Below are positions 1 to 8,795 of a stretch of DNA of 25,417 bases, piece after piece. The first letter of the stretch is position 1; every line of letters starts with the position of its first letter. The DNA is from a virus, in IMG/VR virus record IMGVR_UViG_3300044516_000255, positions 1 through 25,417 of that record; one strand, 5' to 3'. Below the pieces are notes generated by a model. The model was not told where the DNA came from, did not search any database, and saw only the letters and a list, made by a program, of their open reading frames with translations. The position numbers were made by a program, and so were the translations under genes.

Positions 1-1572
1 TTGTTCTACTGGCGCGGGTGCAGCTTGTGCAGGCTGAACTGTCAAGGAGTCCTTAACAGTTGGGGCTGGTTCTTCTACTATCGCCTTGGCTAACTCGGCT
101 TGCTGACGCTCGGCTTCTGTTATCGGTTCCGATAATCCGGTCAGCTTTGTGAGATTTTGGTTAAGCTCACCAAGCATTGACTCGCCTTCGGCAATATCAA
201 GTTTAAGCGTTTGTGCTTCTCTGCTTGTGGGTTCAATCGCGGCCAATGTTTGCTTGCGTATCTCTTGAACTTCAGACAATGCCTTAATCTGTTGGTTAAG
301 ATTGTTGGCTTGCGTATCGTCTGGTGAAATTGAAAGATCGTTTGCTACCCTATTAGCGGCATCGTTTATTTGATCTTCAGCGATTTGCTCTGGAGTTTTA
401 GGTTTGGAAAATAATACTTTGCCAACTTGTTTTCCACCCATGCCAACAACCTTTACTGCCCCACCCGCACCTGCGGTAATAGCACCCAATGCCAATGTAG
501 TAGGAGCAACTTCCTTGAATGCTTTTACCGCTCCAGCCAGACCTTGGTATTCGTCAGGCGCACCAGCGGTAGAACCAGTCTTAACATATTGTTCCATCTT
601 TGCTTGGTCTGCGCCTTGCTGTGTTTGAGTAATTGTTTCACCAGCAAGTTCAACTACTTGTCCTCCAGCAACTGCCCCTACTTTTTTCAACAAAGTATCA
701 TTTGCTTTTTGAATTGCTTGGCCTGCTACATTTGTTGCCGCTTTCTTTCCAAATCCAAAGGCATATTTCAATGCGCCAAGTTGAACTGCATTTCCGATAG
801 CCTCTGGCCCGGCTTCCCACAATGCTGTATTCTGCGCGATAGGAAGAAGTTCATTGTATGCTTTTGTTTTCTCTTCTTCAGTAAGTGGACTTCCTTTGCT
901 TTCTTCTAAAGATTTAAAAGCATCATACAGGAATTGTCCGCCTGCCATTCGATATGAAACTGGTGCAGACGCAACCATTGATCCGATACCTCCAGCAATA
1001 GCACCAATAGGAATAGTTGCAGATGCAGCAGGGGGAAATAGTGCGCTCGCCGCCGCGCCTGTTATCGCTCCACCAGCAATAGCGGGAGCCATGCCAGCAA
1101 CAGTAAACCCAAGGCTTTGCCCCGCTCCGCGAATCGCTTCACCAACAGCAGTTGACTTACCTTCAGCTTCTCTTGTTTTAGCTTGTTGTTCTAATTGCTT
1201 GAAGTATTCGCGTTGAGTATCAAATGCAGCAAGGGCTTCTTTTGAGTATTGGTCTGGTCTTGCGAGTCCTTCTTTGGCTGCATAGAAAGATGCTGGAGCA
1301 GTTTTTGTTAATCCAGAAAATGCTTCGCCCAGAGCAAGCGGAATATCCGCAATAGTCATCTCCAGTTCTTCTGTAGCTGTCTGTAGCTTGTCAGTAAAAG
1401 AAGTGCCTACTGGTTTAAATCCTTGAAATGCTTCAAATGCTACATCAAGAGGTATGTTATTATTTTTCAGTTCATTGAACTTCGGTTCAGCACTAGCCGC
1501 TGCCTCCCAAATAACATCATCTGGGATTCCAGCATCTCGCGCCTCTTTGAGTTTTTCAAGAGACAGATTCAT
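1..1572 (-). CDS. Large Gly/Ala-rich virion protein, C-terminus outside window
   Basis: An open frame of 524 codons starts at ATG 1572-1570 and reaches the left edge with no stop, so the protein is longer than what is seen. The start overlaps the stop of the preceding gene (ATGA), which supports both the frame and the start. Residues 152-206 form a long Ala/Gly-rich hydrophobic stretch with GxxxG-type spacing, and residues 355-384 a second one; the rest is Gln/Glu/Ala-rich and helical. It is the third of three consecutive proteins of this style downstream of the tail genes, the place where T7-like phages carry their internal core (ejection) proteins gp14-gp15-gp16. Role as a DNA-ejection protein that inserts in the host envelope is inferred from position and composition; I recognise no enzymatic motif in the visible part. 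The missing C-terminus could carry a lytic or other domain. Confidence 0.85.
   Translation of the reverse strand, partial: MNLSLEKLKEARDAGIPDDVIWEAAASAEPKFNELKNNNIPLDVAFEAFQGFKPVGTSFTDKLQTATEELEMTIADIPLALGEAFSGLTKTAPASFYAAKEGLARPDQYSKEALAAFDTQREYFKQLEQQAKTREAEGKSTAVGEAIRGAGQSLGFTVAGMAPAIAGGAITGAAASALFPPAASATIPIGAIAGGIGSMVASAPVSYRMAGGQFLYDAFKSLEESKGSPLTEEEKTKAYNELLPIAQNTALWEAGPEAIGNAVQLGALKYAFGFGKKAATNVAGQAIQKANDTLLKKVGAVAGGQVVELAGETITQTQQGADQAKMEQYVKTGSTAGAPDEYQGLAGAVKAFKEVAPTTLALGAITAGAGGAVKVVGMGGKQVGKVLFSKPKTPEQIAEDQINDAANRVANDLSISPDDTQANNLNQQIKALSEVQEIRKQTLAAIEPTSREAQTLKLDIAEGESMLGELNQNLTKLTGLSEPITEAERQQAELAKAIVEEPAPTVKDSLTVQPAQAAPAPVEQ
120..135. repeat. Palindrome copy 1, TTATCGGTTCCGATAA
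   Basis: Perfect 7+2+7 palindrome inside the large virion protein gene, where it is read as Leu-Ser-Glu-Pro-Ile. Member of the TTATCG-N4-CGATAA family that recurs through the window. Confidence 0.8.
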
Positions 1573-2924
1573 CGCCTATTCAATATAGCGGATGCTTGTT
1601 CAAGTAAAGACTTTCTATCTACTGGTTGCGATGCTTGCGCTGCTTGCGGAATCATTTTAGCTCCTTCTCTTGTCGGGCCTTCTGGTGTTTTAACAGGAAC
1701 CCTTACAAGCTGCGCAATGCCGTTTCGATTATTAATATCTTGAATTGAAACCGGAGACAATGCTACTTGCCTAAATGCCGCGATAATATCATTTCCTTGC
1801 GAGCCTGCTGGAATCTTGATTCTGCGATTTTGGTTTCGCTTGTCGAAGATATATGTTACTGATCTTGATTCACCAATTTCATCACCATCTTCATCAAGCA
1901 CAGGCTCATCTACTGTGGTTAAATCGGCATTAAACACTCCGCCTGTATTTGCAATGAAGTCTCCAACTTTTCCTTCATTTAGCACATTGATTGCGGCTCC
2001 TGTTACTTTATTTAAGTTCTCAACAACATCTCGTTTAGCTTTCATTATTGGCTTACCAGTTTTTTTATCAATTGATTCAGCTTCAACTGGTGGCTTTAGA
2101 TACATTCCACGGATGCCTTGTCCTAGAATCCTTTCAGCATTTGGAAACTCATAGAATTTTGCAAGGCGAGGAGAGTTTGCTATAACATCTTGATTGCTTG
2201 CAATATCTACCGTGTTTTTTTGTAGATAGTTCTTCTTCTGATTTTCGTCTTGAGCCAAATATTGTTCAGCCAATCTACGTAAATCTTTAAATTCAGTTAC
2301 TGTAGGGGGATTTTCAGCAGAATCTTCAATCGCTTTCCTATATGATGGATTTGAAATTTCAGCAGCCTTTTTCTTCAAGATGTCAGTTAGATTTCCGATT
2401 TCTTCTTCTTCTGTTGCTTGAGGCTGTTTGGTTGGCAATTGCTCACCATCAACTATTATAGCATCCATTTCTGTTCCTGCTCCACCGCTAATTGGCGTGG
2501 CTTCATCTGGGACTTGGTATCCGCCGCCATCTTCTCCTCCAAGTAATACATCTTCTTGTGAACTCATAGATGGCAATCCACCGCCAGCCCGCAGAGCTGA
2601 TGCTGCTACCCGCATTGTTTTATACCTATTATCATCAATAGCCTTACCGCCCATCATTGCCAGATTTGCTAGGTTTTGAACGTATGGGTTAGATTGATTT
2701 TGCGCTGCAAGCGATACGATTGCTGAATACCCACCACTGCTATCCCCCGATTCAAATGACTTCATGGCTTCTTGAAATGCTGGAAGAGCAGCTTGCGCTT
2801 GCTTCTGGTATTCTTTTGCAGCAAGTGCTTGACCCACTTGTTGACCAAGATCAGAAAGACTTTTTGTCAACGCGCCATAATCCATAGCGGGGATTCCATA
2901 GCTGATTTGTGGGATGACTGCCAT
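1569..2924 (-). CDS. Internal virion (ejection)-like protein, second of three
   Basis: A 451-residue protein with no recognised family motif. The N-terminal 60 residues are Gln/Ala-rich and helical (ALTKSLSDLGQQVGQALAAK); the middle (residues about 110-190) is Gly/Asp/Glu-rich and probably disordered; the C-terminal half is mixed alpha/beta with many charged residues. The start is preceded by AAAGG about 8 nt upstream, one of the few Shine-Dalgarno-like sites here. The stop overlaps the next start (ATGA). Sitting between two Gly/Ala-rich proteins after the tail genes, it occupies the place of gp15 in the T7 internal core operon. Function as an internal virion or ejection protein is inference from gene order only. 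Confidence 0.85.
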   Translation of the reverse strand: MAVIPQISYGIPAMDYGALTKSLSDLGQQVGQALAAKEYQKQAQAALPAFQEAMKSFESGDSSGGYSAIVSLAAQNQSNPYVQNLANLAMMGGKAIDDNRYKTMRVAASALRAGGGLPSMSSQEDVLLGGEDGGGYQVPDEATPISGGAGTEMDAIIVDGEQLPTKQPQATEEEEIGNLTDILKKKAAEISNPSYRKAIEDSAENPPTVTEFKDLRRLAEQYLAQDENQKKNYLQKNTVDIASNQDVIANSPRLAKFYEFPNAERILGQGIRGMYLKPPVEAESIDKKTGKPIMKAKRDVVENLNKVTGAAINVLNEGKVGDFIANTGGVFNADLTTVDEPVLDEDGDEIGESRSVTYIFDKRNQNRRIKIPAGSQGNDIIAAFRQVALSPVSIQDINNRNGIAQLVRVPVKTPEGPTREGAKMIPQAAQASQPVDRKSLLEQASAILNRR

Positions 2925-2949
2925 ATATTACCTTTCGTAAATTAATCCA

Positions 2950-3765
2950 CTATCCGTAAATTGATCCAGTAAGTGGACGATAGAATTGTCCACCAGTTGC
3001 GCTGGTCGCTGGCACATATTGCTGACCTCCAGCTCCAGTAATAGCACCCTTGGCTCCACCTGCTCCACCGCCAATTGCGTTAGCCATCATTGCTGATGTC
3101 CCGTAAGACATTAGTCCTCCACCAATCGCTTGAGTGGTTCCCATGATCGCTTGGGCTGGAGCCAAGTCAGCCGCGTATCTTGCCGCTGCTGCGTTTGATG
3201 CCGCTTGATATTGACCTCCAGCGGCTCCGAGGTTTATTTCTCCTGCTCTTTGCATAAAACTTTGTGCTAGGTTGTTCCAATCATATGCCATGTTCACTCC
3301 TTGAGTTGCAACATCTGTGGATAAAAGGCTAAGGTTACGAGCGAACTGCGATTGAGCTACTGACATTCCCGGCGTTTTCCCAAGCATTGGTCTGTATCCA
3401 CCACCAAATGCTTCGGCGGTTTGCCTCTGAACAAAATCAATTTGCTCTTGAGTGAGTGGTTGTCCGCTCATTCTTTGCTGGATGATATTTGCAGCTTGTT
3501 GCCTTTGGCTGGTTGCGCCCGGATAATACTGCTCAATATTCTGAATTAGTTGTTGAGGAGTTTCGATATTTGCTTCTTTTACCCTTGCCTCGAAATTCTT
3601 TTGAGCCTTTTTAGAAGCACCAGCTTGTTTTCCAGCAGCTTGACTAGACATAACGCCTCCAGCCACCGCTCCTACTGCGGCAATTGTTCCACCAGCAACT
3701 GCTGCCCAAACATGGAAACACCTTTTATTTTTTGAATATCGTTGTTCTATTGGCTCGTCAATCAT
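2950..3765 (-). CDS. Internal virion (ejection)-like protein, first of three
   Basis: A 271-residue protein. Residues 19-42 form an Ala/Gly/Val hydrophobic segment followed by a basic, Gln/Ala-rich helical stretch (SQAAGKQAGASKKAQKNF); the C-terminal third is again Gly/Ala-rich (AIGGGAGGAKGAITGAGGQQ) and could be membrane-interacting. This resembles small ejection proteins such as T7 gp14 or P22 gp7 in style, not in any motif I can prove. The start lies one base after the stop of the cupin gene. The first 18 residues (with a Cys at residue 16) are unlike the rest; I keep this ATG because no other plausible start precedes the hydrophobic segment. Likely role: packaged protein that helps DNA cross the host envelope (inference). 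Confidence 0.85.
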   Translation of the reverse strand: MIDEPIEQRYSKNKRCFHVWAAVAGGTIAAVGAVAGGVMSSQAAGKQAGASKKAQKNFEARVKEANIETPQQLIQNIEQYYPGATSQRQQAANIIQQRMSGQPLTQEQIDFVQRQTAEAFGGGYRPMLGKTPGMSVAQSQFARNLSLLSTDVATQGVNMAYDWNNLAQSFMQRAGEINLGAAGGQYQAASNAAAARYAADLAPAQAIMGTTQAIGGGLMSYGTSAMMANAIGGGAGGAKGAITGAGGQQYVPATSATGGQFYRPLTGSIYG

Positions 3766-3766
3766 A

Positions 3767-4276
3767 TTAGGATTCTATTCTATTACACCGCCAAGTTTGC
3801 ATCCTTGGATTGTTTTTGTCAATATGCGGGTTAAAGTCTCTTGCCATTATTTCATCTGCAATAGCTTCTGGGTCTGTCAATGTAGTTACAAAGCAAGCTG
3901 ACCAAATTGTATCTTCATGTGTGTAAAGAAGTCTGCGTGTTCCAGCTTTTGTTATTCCACTATATGGAGCTTTGTATCTTTGGACTGGTGTATCGTGATA
4001 CCATACCGACACATCTCCTTGAAGGATAAAAAATGGATGTGTTGTAAGATGCAACAAGGATGTAAGAATTGTATTTTTTGGAATAAAAATTTCCCTTGTG
4101 TATAAATTAGGTGTAAATTTGTGCGTTACTGGACAATCTACTGGAGGCAATTCTGCAATATCCAATTCAGCAAGATTTAGAACGTCATCAGGATTCTTGT
4201 ATCCAGCAACATCCATTGGATCAATACGATTTTTGACCAATTCAATTGGGCATCTTTCTTGAATCTCTAGTTTCAT
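3767..4276 (-). CDS. Cupin-fold phage protein
   Basis: A 169-residue protein with the signature of small phage cupins. Residues 57-130 show alternating beta strands: a strand ending REIFIPKNTILTSLLH, then LTTHPFFILQGDVSVWY, then a turn with a Gly-rich PYSGITKAGTRR, and a last strand beginning YTHEDTIW. His76, His80 and the His120-Glu121-Asp122 triad are candidate metal or ligand residues of the barrel. Proteins of this pattern are common near phage tail genes but have no assigned activity that I can state. It starts in an ATGA overlap with the adaptor gene, so it is translationally coupled to tail proteins. A structural role or a small-molecule/sugar role are both possible. Confidence 0.85.
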   Translation of the reverse strand: MKLEIQERCPIELVKNRIDPMDVAGYKNPDDVLNLAELDIAELPPVDCPVTHKFTPNLYTREIFIPKNTILTSLLHLTTHPFFILQGDVSVWYHDTPVQRYKAPYSGITKAGTRRLLYTHEDTIWSACFVTTLTDPEAIADEIMARDFNPHIDKNNPRMQTWRCNRIES

Positions 4277-5235
4277 CTATACAAGAAGTAATCGTTGGGT
4301 GATGGAGAAAGTAGATCAGAACCAATTAGATTATCTGCCCTGCTATAGTTTGCAAAGCGGATAGGTGCTGCTGTTGGAATTTCCGTATTTTCCATTTCCT
4401 TCTCTTGCTCTTTGATGGCAAGGTCTAGGTTCATCAAGAATTCTTGCGCCTTCCTATTGTCTCTGGAGTTCAGAGCAAGGACAGCATAGATCATCGCATC
4501 TGGAATGAACTCAACCAACTCTTTCGGATCGGTCAGATCGAAGTATTTCTTCGATGCGTAAAGCGTGATACACTCGCAGGTCTTTGGTGCTTTGAATCGG
4601 CGGAAGGTTGGGTTAGCATCGTTCGGTTGATAGATTGCTATCAGCGTCTTTGCTTCCAATGCCGTATCGTAGGCATACACCCGAATCCTACCTTTTGTAA
4701 TTGGCTTGGTTACTGCGCGAATTCCTTTCACAATAAGATCAGACTTCGCCAGCGTTGGAGGATTTGCAGTAGTTACCTTAACCTTGTGGTAGGTGTCATA
4801 CTGGTCTTGCGCTTCAAACATCAACTCTACGCCAATGTCTTCAGCTTCCTCGGCCATTACTCCAATTTGGTATGGATGCGTTGTGTAATCGCGGAATAGG
4901 ACATGGAGTCCCCCTACTTCTACGATTCCTCTATGGCATGATTGATCTGCATGGAGAGCAAAAGCGTTGGTAGCATTGAACCATTCGTCTGCTAGAGATG
5001 CAGATTCATTCCCGATCCAAGCTAGTTTGATTTGCTCATATCGGGCTGGCAGCGTGAAGCAATCGTTCACGCAGCAGATTTGGACATACTCTTCTTGAGA
5101 AGTCCATGCTCGCTTATTCCATAGCAGTCGCCTTGCTTGGTTTACGGCTTTGACTCCGCGCTCGTATGAACAAGTGCCAGAGTCGCCGACAAAACCCTTA
5201 ACAAGCTCTACCATCTCTTCGAGGGTATCAGCCAT
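4273..5235 (-). CDS. Head-tail adaptor / tail tube-like protein (candidate)
   Basis: A 320-residue protein. The N-terminal 45 residues are helical (VKAVNQARRLLWNKRAW), similar in style to podoviral adaptor or gateway proteins such as T7 gp11, followed by a long beta-rich domain and a C-terminal helix (about residues 240-285) that ends in a flexible tail. It contains seven cysteines, including ICCVNDC near residue 53 and KTCEC in the C-terminal half, high for such a protein. Its start is 5 bp downstream of a TTATCG-N4-CGATAA palindrome that fills the gap after the previous stop codon, and its stop overlaps the cupin start (ATGA). Adaptor function is inferred from size, fold style and position just before the ejection genes; a different tail protein is possible. 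Confidence 0.85.
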   Translation of the reverse strand: MADTLEEMVELVKGFVGDSGTCSYERGVKAVNQARRLLWNKRAWTSQEEYVQICCVNDCFTLPARYEQIKLAWIGNESASLADEWFNATNAFALHADQSCHRGIVEVGGLHVLFRDYTTHPYQIGVMAEEAEDIGVELMFEAQDQYDTYHKVKVTTANPPTLAKSDLIVKGIRAVTKPITKGRIRVYAYDTALEAKTLIAIYQPNDANPTFRRFKAPKTCECITLYASKKYFDLTDPKELVEFIPDAMIYAVLALNSRDNRKAQEFLMNLDLAIKEQEKEMENTEIPTAAPIRFANYSRADNLIGSDLLSPSPNDYFLYR

Positions 5236-5240
5236 AGGGA

Positions 5241-5256
5241 TTATCGTTTCCGATAA
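5241..5256. repeat. Palindrome copy 2, TTATCGTTTCCGATAA
   Basis: Sits exactly between the TAA stop at 5259-5257 and the ATG at 5235-5233, leaving 5 bp to the start codon. As minus-strand RNA it can fold as UUAUCG-GAAA-CGAUAA, a stem with a GNRA tetraloop. Confidence 0.85.
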
Positions 5257-5421
5257 TTATTTCGAGCCAACGGGCTTTCCAGATTTAGGAAGTGGTGCGC
5301 TGGAGTATGGGTTCTTGCCAGTGTTAGGTGGGTTCATGTTGCCCATGCCTTCACGGATCATGCCGCGAGTAGGTGCGCCGCCGCTAACGAGTTTAGGATC
5401 AGTTCCTTTTAGTGGTGTCAT
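5257..5421 (-). CDS. Small Gly/Pro-rich hypothetical protein
   Basis: A 54-residue protein, unrecognised, rich in Gly, Pro, Lys and Ser and probably unfolded (MIREGMGNMNPPNTGKNPYS). I choose ATG 5421-5419 rather than an ATG at 5481 because the longer version overlaps the previous gene by about 30 bases and because the chosen start is preceded by AAAACTAAACAT, the same leader sequence found before the capsid and long-fibre starts. Its stop is followed directly by palindrome copy 2. Probably a minor virion protein or tail assembly factor; no function can be assigned. Confidence 0.65.
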   Translation of the reverse strand: MTPLKGTDPKLVSGGAPTRGMIREGMGNMNPPNTGKNPYSSAPLPKSGKPVGSK

Positions 5422-5449
5422 ATGTTTAGTTTTTCTTATGGCTTGTTTA

Positions 5450-5977
5450 TTACGAAGTGTGAACCGCCATCCAGTCCACACTTGTTATTTGAGAAAGATT
5501 ATTTTCTACGCGGATAGAGAATCCTGTAGTTGTTTTACTGCCAGCTACCAACGCGAACAATGGAGTAGCAGAAGCTCCAATCGTTGCATTGCAGTTTGGT
5601 GTAATTGAAATGCCGTAGTTTGCAGAAGGAAGTGCAGCAAACGATGCGGTTTGGATAGAATCTCCAGTAGGAACGCTGCCAATATTTCCGTAACGAGCAT
5701 TAATTACTGGCCTTGCTTCTAGCGTATCAATCCTAACATCAAGCGCGTTTACATCTGTTACTAAAGCATCAATCTGATTCTGCTGGTCAGCAAGGTCTTC
5801 GTTGATTTGGTTAATCTGCGCTGGAGTTACATCGCCAAGCCCCGGAACATTGATCGTTCCATTGGCAAGAACCTCATCAATGAATACTTGGAAGACATTC
5901 TGCCAGTTACCAGTTGGACAGAAATCATCTGGAACATTTGGAAATGTAAGTGCTGGCGATGAAGACTGATTGTCCAT
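5450..5977 (-). CDS. Short trimeric fibre-like protein with coiled coil
   Basis: A 175-residue protein. Residues 53-89 have a heptad pattern (INQINEDLADQQNQIDALV) predicting a coiled coil; the C-terminal part, residues 95-175, is beta-rich with many Ala, Ser and Thr and could form a small head domain. This is the layout of short phage fibres or of a bacteriophage head/tail spike. It starts 3 nt after the stop of the nozzle candidate. Likely a minor tail or receptor-contacting protein (inference). It has no clear ribosome binding site. Confidence 0.8.
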   Translation of the reverse strand: MDNQSSSPALTFPNVPDDFCPTGNWQNVFQVFIDEVLANGTINVPGLGDVTPAQINQINEDLADQQNQIDALVTDVNALDVRIDTLEARPVINARYGNIGSVPTGDSIQTASFAALPSANYGISITPNCNATIGASATPLFALVAGSKTTTGFSIRVENNLSQITSVDWMAVHTS

Positions 5978-5980
5978 AGA

Positions 5981-7987
5981 TTAATTTACGATATTGTAGT
6001 TCCAATATTTCTCTTGGCAACACAAAAATGGTTCGCATTCTTGATTTTCTTCTGGGCAATCGCCAATCGGAGAATCATCATTGTTCTTGATGTTTGCCAT
6101 TAACCTTACTCTATCAATCGTAGCTGCTCCGGTTAGGTTCACTTTGATCTGGAACTCGCTTCCCTCTACCGCTGGGATGCCTGCCAAGTCATTGCACTCG
6201 CTTGGGTCTGGCGTGTTAAACTTGTAGCGTTTGTAGCGATTGCCGCCTTGTTGTGGAAAGCATTCAGTTACTTTAGGCGAGCATGGATCACACCCATATG
6301 TTGTAGGAACTTTTAGTTGTGACCAACATGGATTGGAATCAGCGCGAAAATCAACATCGCTTTCTACCTGCCCCTTAATCTCACTCATCCACATTTCTCC
6401 ACCAGTAATCTTTTTACGTAGGAACTTGTTTGTAGCCCCACTTCGGTTGAAGTCATACCTTCCAGTTGTGAAGAAGGATTCAATCTGTCTGCTTCCATTC
6501 GGGCCGTAGTCATCGCCTTGGGCTATGGTGAACTCATATAGGCGGTTCTTGTTGTCTTTATCAAACGAGAATCCAAACCCACGCTTTTCACCTTGGATTA
6601 GTGCAGTCAGAAGTTGGGTTGGTCTGATGCCTGTCCATACTCCATTCCAACGGAATGATAATTCTGCATCTGGGGCAGGAGTTGAGGATTGGTCTAGGTC
6701 TAGAACAACCATGCCCCGATGATACCTATTCAGTCCTTCCACTCCTTCTGCTCGGTAGGTCTGTGGAGAGACAGTATTGATGAGGTAGTTGTTGAAAAAG
6801 ATAGTAGAAGCGAATTGCTTCATCCACGGAGTATCATTTGATACCCACTTGTTCACGTCCCTAGATAGTTTGCGGAGTGAGAAGTATCTATTGAACTCGG
6901 ACTGGGTATTGGAATAGAATGCCCAACCATCGTGCGAGCGGAACCAAAGCTCACTATTAACTAGAGCTAGATACGGGCTAGTGCATCCGCGCCCAAGGAG
7001 TGAGATACGCTGGATGTTTGATGTGTTCCATTGTGACCTTGGTAGAGAGACATCCATTGAGAATGCTCCGTTTCCTGTAAGGACTACTAGCTGACCTTGG
7101 CCGCGAAGGTTGTATCCCAACTCTGGCATCGCCTTCATCCCTGTGATATTACCCATCATGGCTGGAGTCGAGAACGCGCCGCCTTCTGCCCAGTATCCTA
7201 TCTCCGTGAAGTTCTCTGTATTCTTGGTATCGGTGAACCCGCCACCATAGATGATGTCAGAAGCGTAGATTTGATTGAACCTATCAGAAACAAAGACTCG
7301 ACCGAAGGCATACTCCATGATCGTTCCAATCGGCATCTTTGCCAAGTATGGGTTCAGTCGGTAAGCAGGTAGCTTGACTGTTCCTGTTCCGGTTCCTCTT
7401 TGAGTGTCTGTAATAACTGCCGTGAACTTAACTCCAATCGTATTGGATGGTGCGCCGATCAAAGTGAAGTTGGTAGTCCCAACTGATACAATCTCGCAGT
7501 AGTCTCCGTTTTGAATTTCACTTGCTGTCAGCGTTCCTAATACCCCATCCCATGCTATCGCATTCTGGTAGCCATTTTGAATATATGCCCGATCTTCAGC
7601 TTGCACGAACCATGTGTGCATCATGCCCGGATCGTTGCCTTCGATAATCTTGTAGGCGAATGCTCGGTTGTTTATGATCTTCAGAAAGTAAATAATCCCA
7701 GATACCGATAACAGGATACCATCGCTGGTTCTCAAGTTAGTCGAACGATATGGATACGCACCTTGGAAGCTACCACCAAGAATATCGTTAACGATAGTCT
7801 CGGCTTCTCCATCTCCAGCGAGAATCGGGATGTTCCGAATGCTCGGTCTTGTCCGGTTAATGCCACCTCGGAATGTCCTATTTACCGACTCTGATACTAC
7901 AGACTCTGGTAAATACGATGGATGAGTATCTGCGTCTTGCGCGATGATACTTGTGAATCCATCAAAGACTGATCCTTCTGCTGGCAT
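5981..7987 (-). CDS. Large tail structural protein (nozzle / beta-propeller-like)
   Basis: A 668-residue beta-rich protein of a type I recognise from many uncharacterised environmental short-tailed phages. The N-terminus (FDGFTSIIAQDADTHPSYLP) and the middle motifs YIQNGYQNAIAWDG, GRVFVSDRFNQIYASDIIYG, YWAEGGAF and LWFRSHDGWAFY suggest blade-like beta repeats, as in the nozzle/tube proteins T7 gp12 or P22 gp10. The C-terminal 115 residues contain nine cysteines (for example YGCDPCSPKVTEC and CEPFLCC), suggesting disulfides or metal binding. It begins in a TAATG overlap with the previous gene, and the frame contains a near copy of the palindrome at 7783-7796. Nozzle or tail hub role is inference; a structural tail role is well supported by context. 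Confidence 0.85.
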   Translation of the reverse strand: MPAEGSVFDGFTSIIAQDADTHPSYLPESVVSESVNRTFRGGINRTRPSIRNIPILAGDGEAETIVNDILGGSFQGAYPYRSTNLRTSDGILLSVSGIIYFLKIINNRAFAYKIIEGNDPGMMHTWFVQAEDRAYIQNGYQNAIAWDGVLGTLTASEIQNGDYCEIVSVGTTNFTLIGAPSNTIGVKFTAVITDTQRGTGTGTVKLPAYRLNPYLAKMPIGTIMEYAFGRVFVSDRFNQIYASDIIYGGGFTDTKNTENFTEIGYWAEGGAFSTPAMMGNITGMKAMPELGYNLRGQGQLVVLTGNGAFSMDVSLPRSQWNTSNIQRISLLGRGCTSPYLALVNSELWFRSHDGWAFYSNTQSEFNRYFSLRKLSRDVNKWVSNDTPWMKQFASTIFFNNYLINTVSPQTYRAEGVEGLNRYHRGMVVLDLDQSSTPAPDAELSFRWNGVWTGIRPTQLLTALIQGEKRGFGFSFDKDNKNRLYEFTIAQGDDYGPNGSRQIESFFTTGRYDFNRSGATNKFLRKKITGGEMWMSEIKGQVESDVDFRADSNPCWSQLKVPTTYGCDPCSPKVTECFPQQGGNRYKRYKFNTPDPSECNDLAGIPAVEGSEFQIKVNLTGAATIDRVRLMANIKNNDDSPIGDCPEENQECEPFLCCQEKYWNYNIVN
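7783..7796. repeat. Palindrome near-copy, TATCGTTAACGATA core
   Basis: Perfect 14-bp palindrome inside the 668-residue tail protein gene. The outer bases differ from the consensus (A and G in place of T and A), so it is a weaker member of the family. Confidence 0.55.
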
Positions 7988-8769
7988 TAGGCGTTGACAC
8001 TCTTGATTACGATAAAGCGCAATGTCAGTGCTTCAGACAAACTTCCTGCGGTGATATTACGGATCACGATGTTAGCATTGCCTGCCGCTGGAGCTACCGC
8101 AAAGTTGTATGCACCAAGCGTTCCTCCAGAGATATGACTTACAACAACAATGTCCGTAGCCTCGATCACCGAATTACTCAAGTTAAAGGTAACAGCAGTA
8201 GCGGACGCGAGGGCAGCGTTATCGCTTACGATAATTCCAGTAGGACGATTCAGCGTAACAGAGTTTGTCTTTGCTCCTGCACCTTGGGTAATAGTTCCAC
8301 CTGCACCAGTATTGTATCCAATCTTGGATGAGTTACCATTGGCAAGGATAGTGCTGCTGGAAGTAATTGCGGCAGTAGATGTCGCACCAGAAACAGTCAG
8401 CGACGATGCTGTAATAGCAAGCGTTGGAGAAAGTGAACCTACAGTCAATGCTCCGGTAGTAGTCAATGGTTGGCTACCAAGATCAACTGGGCCTGCTTGC
8501 AGAACACTATTAAGTGTATCAAACTCTACAAGACCTGTAGAATCTTTTCTCAATACAGTTCCGCTCGCTCCATTTGTCCAAGTCAAATTTCCAGCACCAT
8601 CAGTCTTCAAGACTTGCTGGGCAACTGGAGTCTGAATCGTCTTCTGACAAGCAGCGGAGTCTTCTACTACCAATCGTTTCCCATTGGCGGTTGTTTCTAG
8701 CGGCTCACACAACAACGGATATTCCGAGTCGCATGGTGGGCATGGTGTGCAAGGTGTGCAGAGGCTCAT
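7987..8769 (-). CDS. Fibre-like virion protein with Cys/Pro-rich N-terminus
   Basis: A 260-residue protein starting with a Cys-Pro-rich head (CTPCTPCPPC within the first 13 residues), followed by a motif common in phage fibres (LKTDGAGNLTWTNGASGTVL, residues about 54-73), then a low-complexity Thr/Ser/Ala/Gly region of beta-repeat character (GALTVGSLSPTLAITASSLT) and a beta C-terminal domain of about 80 residues. It follows the tailspike and precedes the nozzle candidate, with TAATG coupling to the latter. Probably a tail fibre or appendage subunit. A nine-codon open frame at 8795-8766 ends in an ATGA overlap with this start and may couple translation. Confidence 0.8.
   Translation of the reverse strand: MSLCTPCTPCPPCDSEYPLLCEPLETTANGKRLVVEDSAACQKTIQTPVAQQVLKTDGAGNLTWTNGASGTVLRKDSTGLVEFDTLNSVLQAGPVDLGSQPLTTTGALTVGSLSPTLAITASSLTVSGATSTAAITSSSTILANGNSSKIGYNTGAGGTITQGAGAKTNSVTLNRPTGIIVSDNAALASATAVTFNLSNSVIEATDIVVVSHISGGTLGAYNFAVAPAAGNANIVIRNITAGSLSEALTLRFIVIKSVNA
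8219..8234. repeat. Palindrome copy 3, TTATCGCTTACGATAA
   Basis: Exact family member inside the 260-residue fibre gene. It is read in a different frame from copy 1 (Ile-Val-Ser-Asp), so the conservation is at the nucleotide level. Confidence 0.8.
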
Positions 8770-8795
8770 AGTGATGCTTTAATGTTTACGCTCAT
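8766..8795 (-). other. Nine-codon upstream frame before the 260-residue fibre gene
   Basis: ATG at 8795-8793 encodes MSVNIKASL and stops in an ATGA overlap with the fibre start at 8769. It may aid translation re-initiation in a leader without a Shine-Dalgarno, or be chance. Confidence 0.3.
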
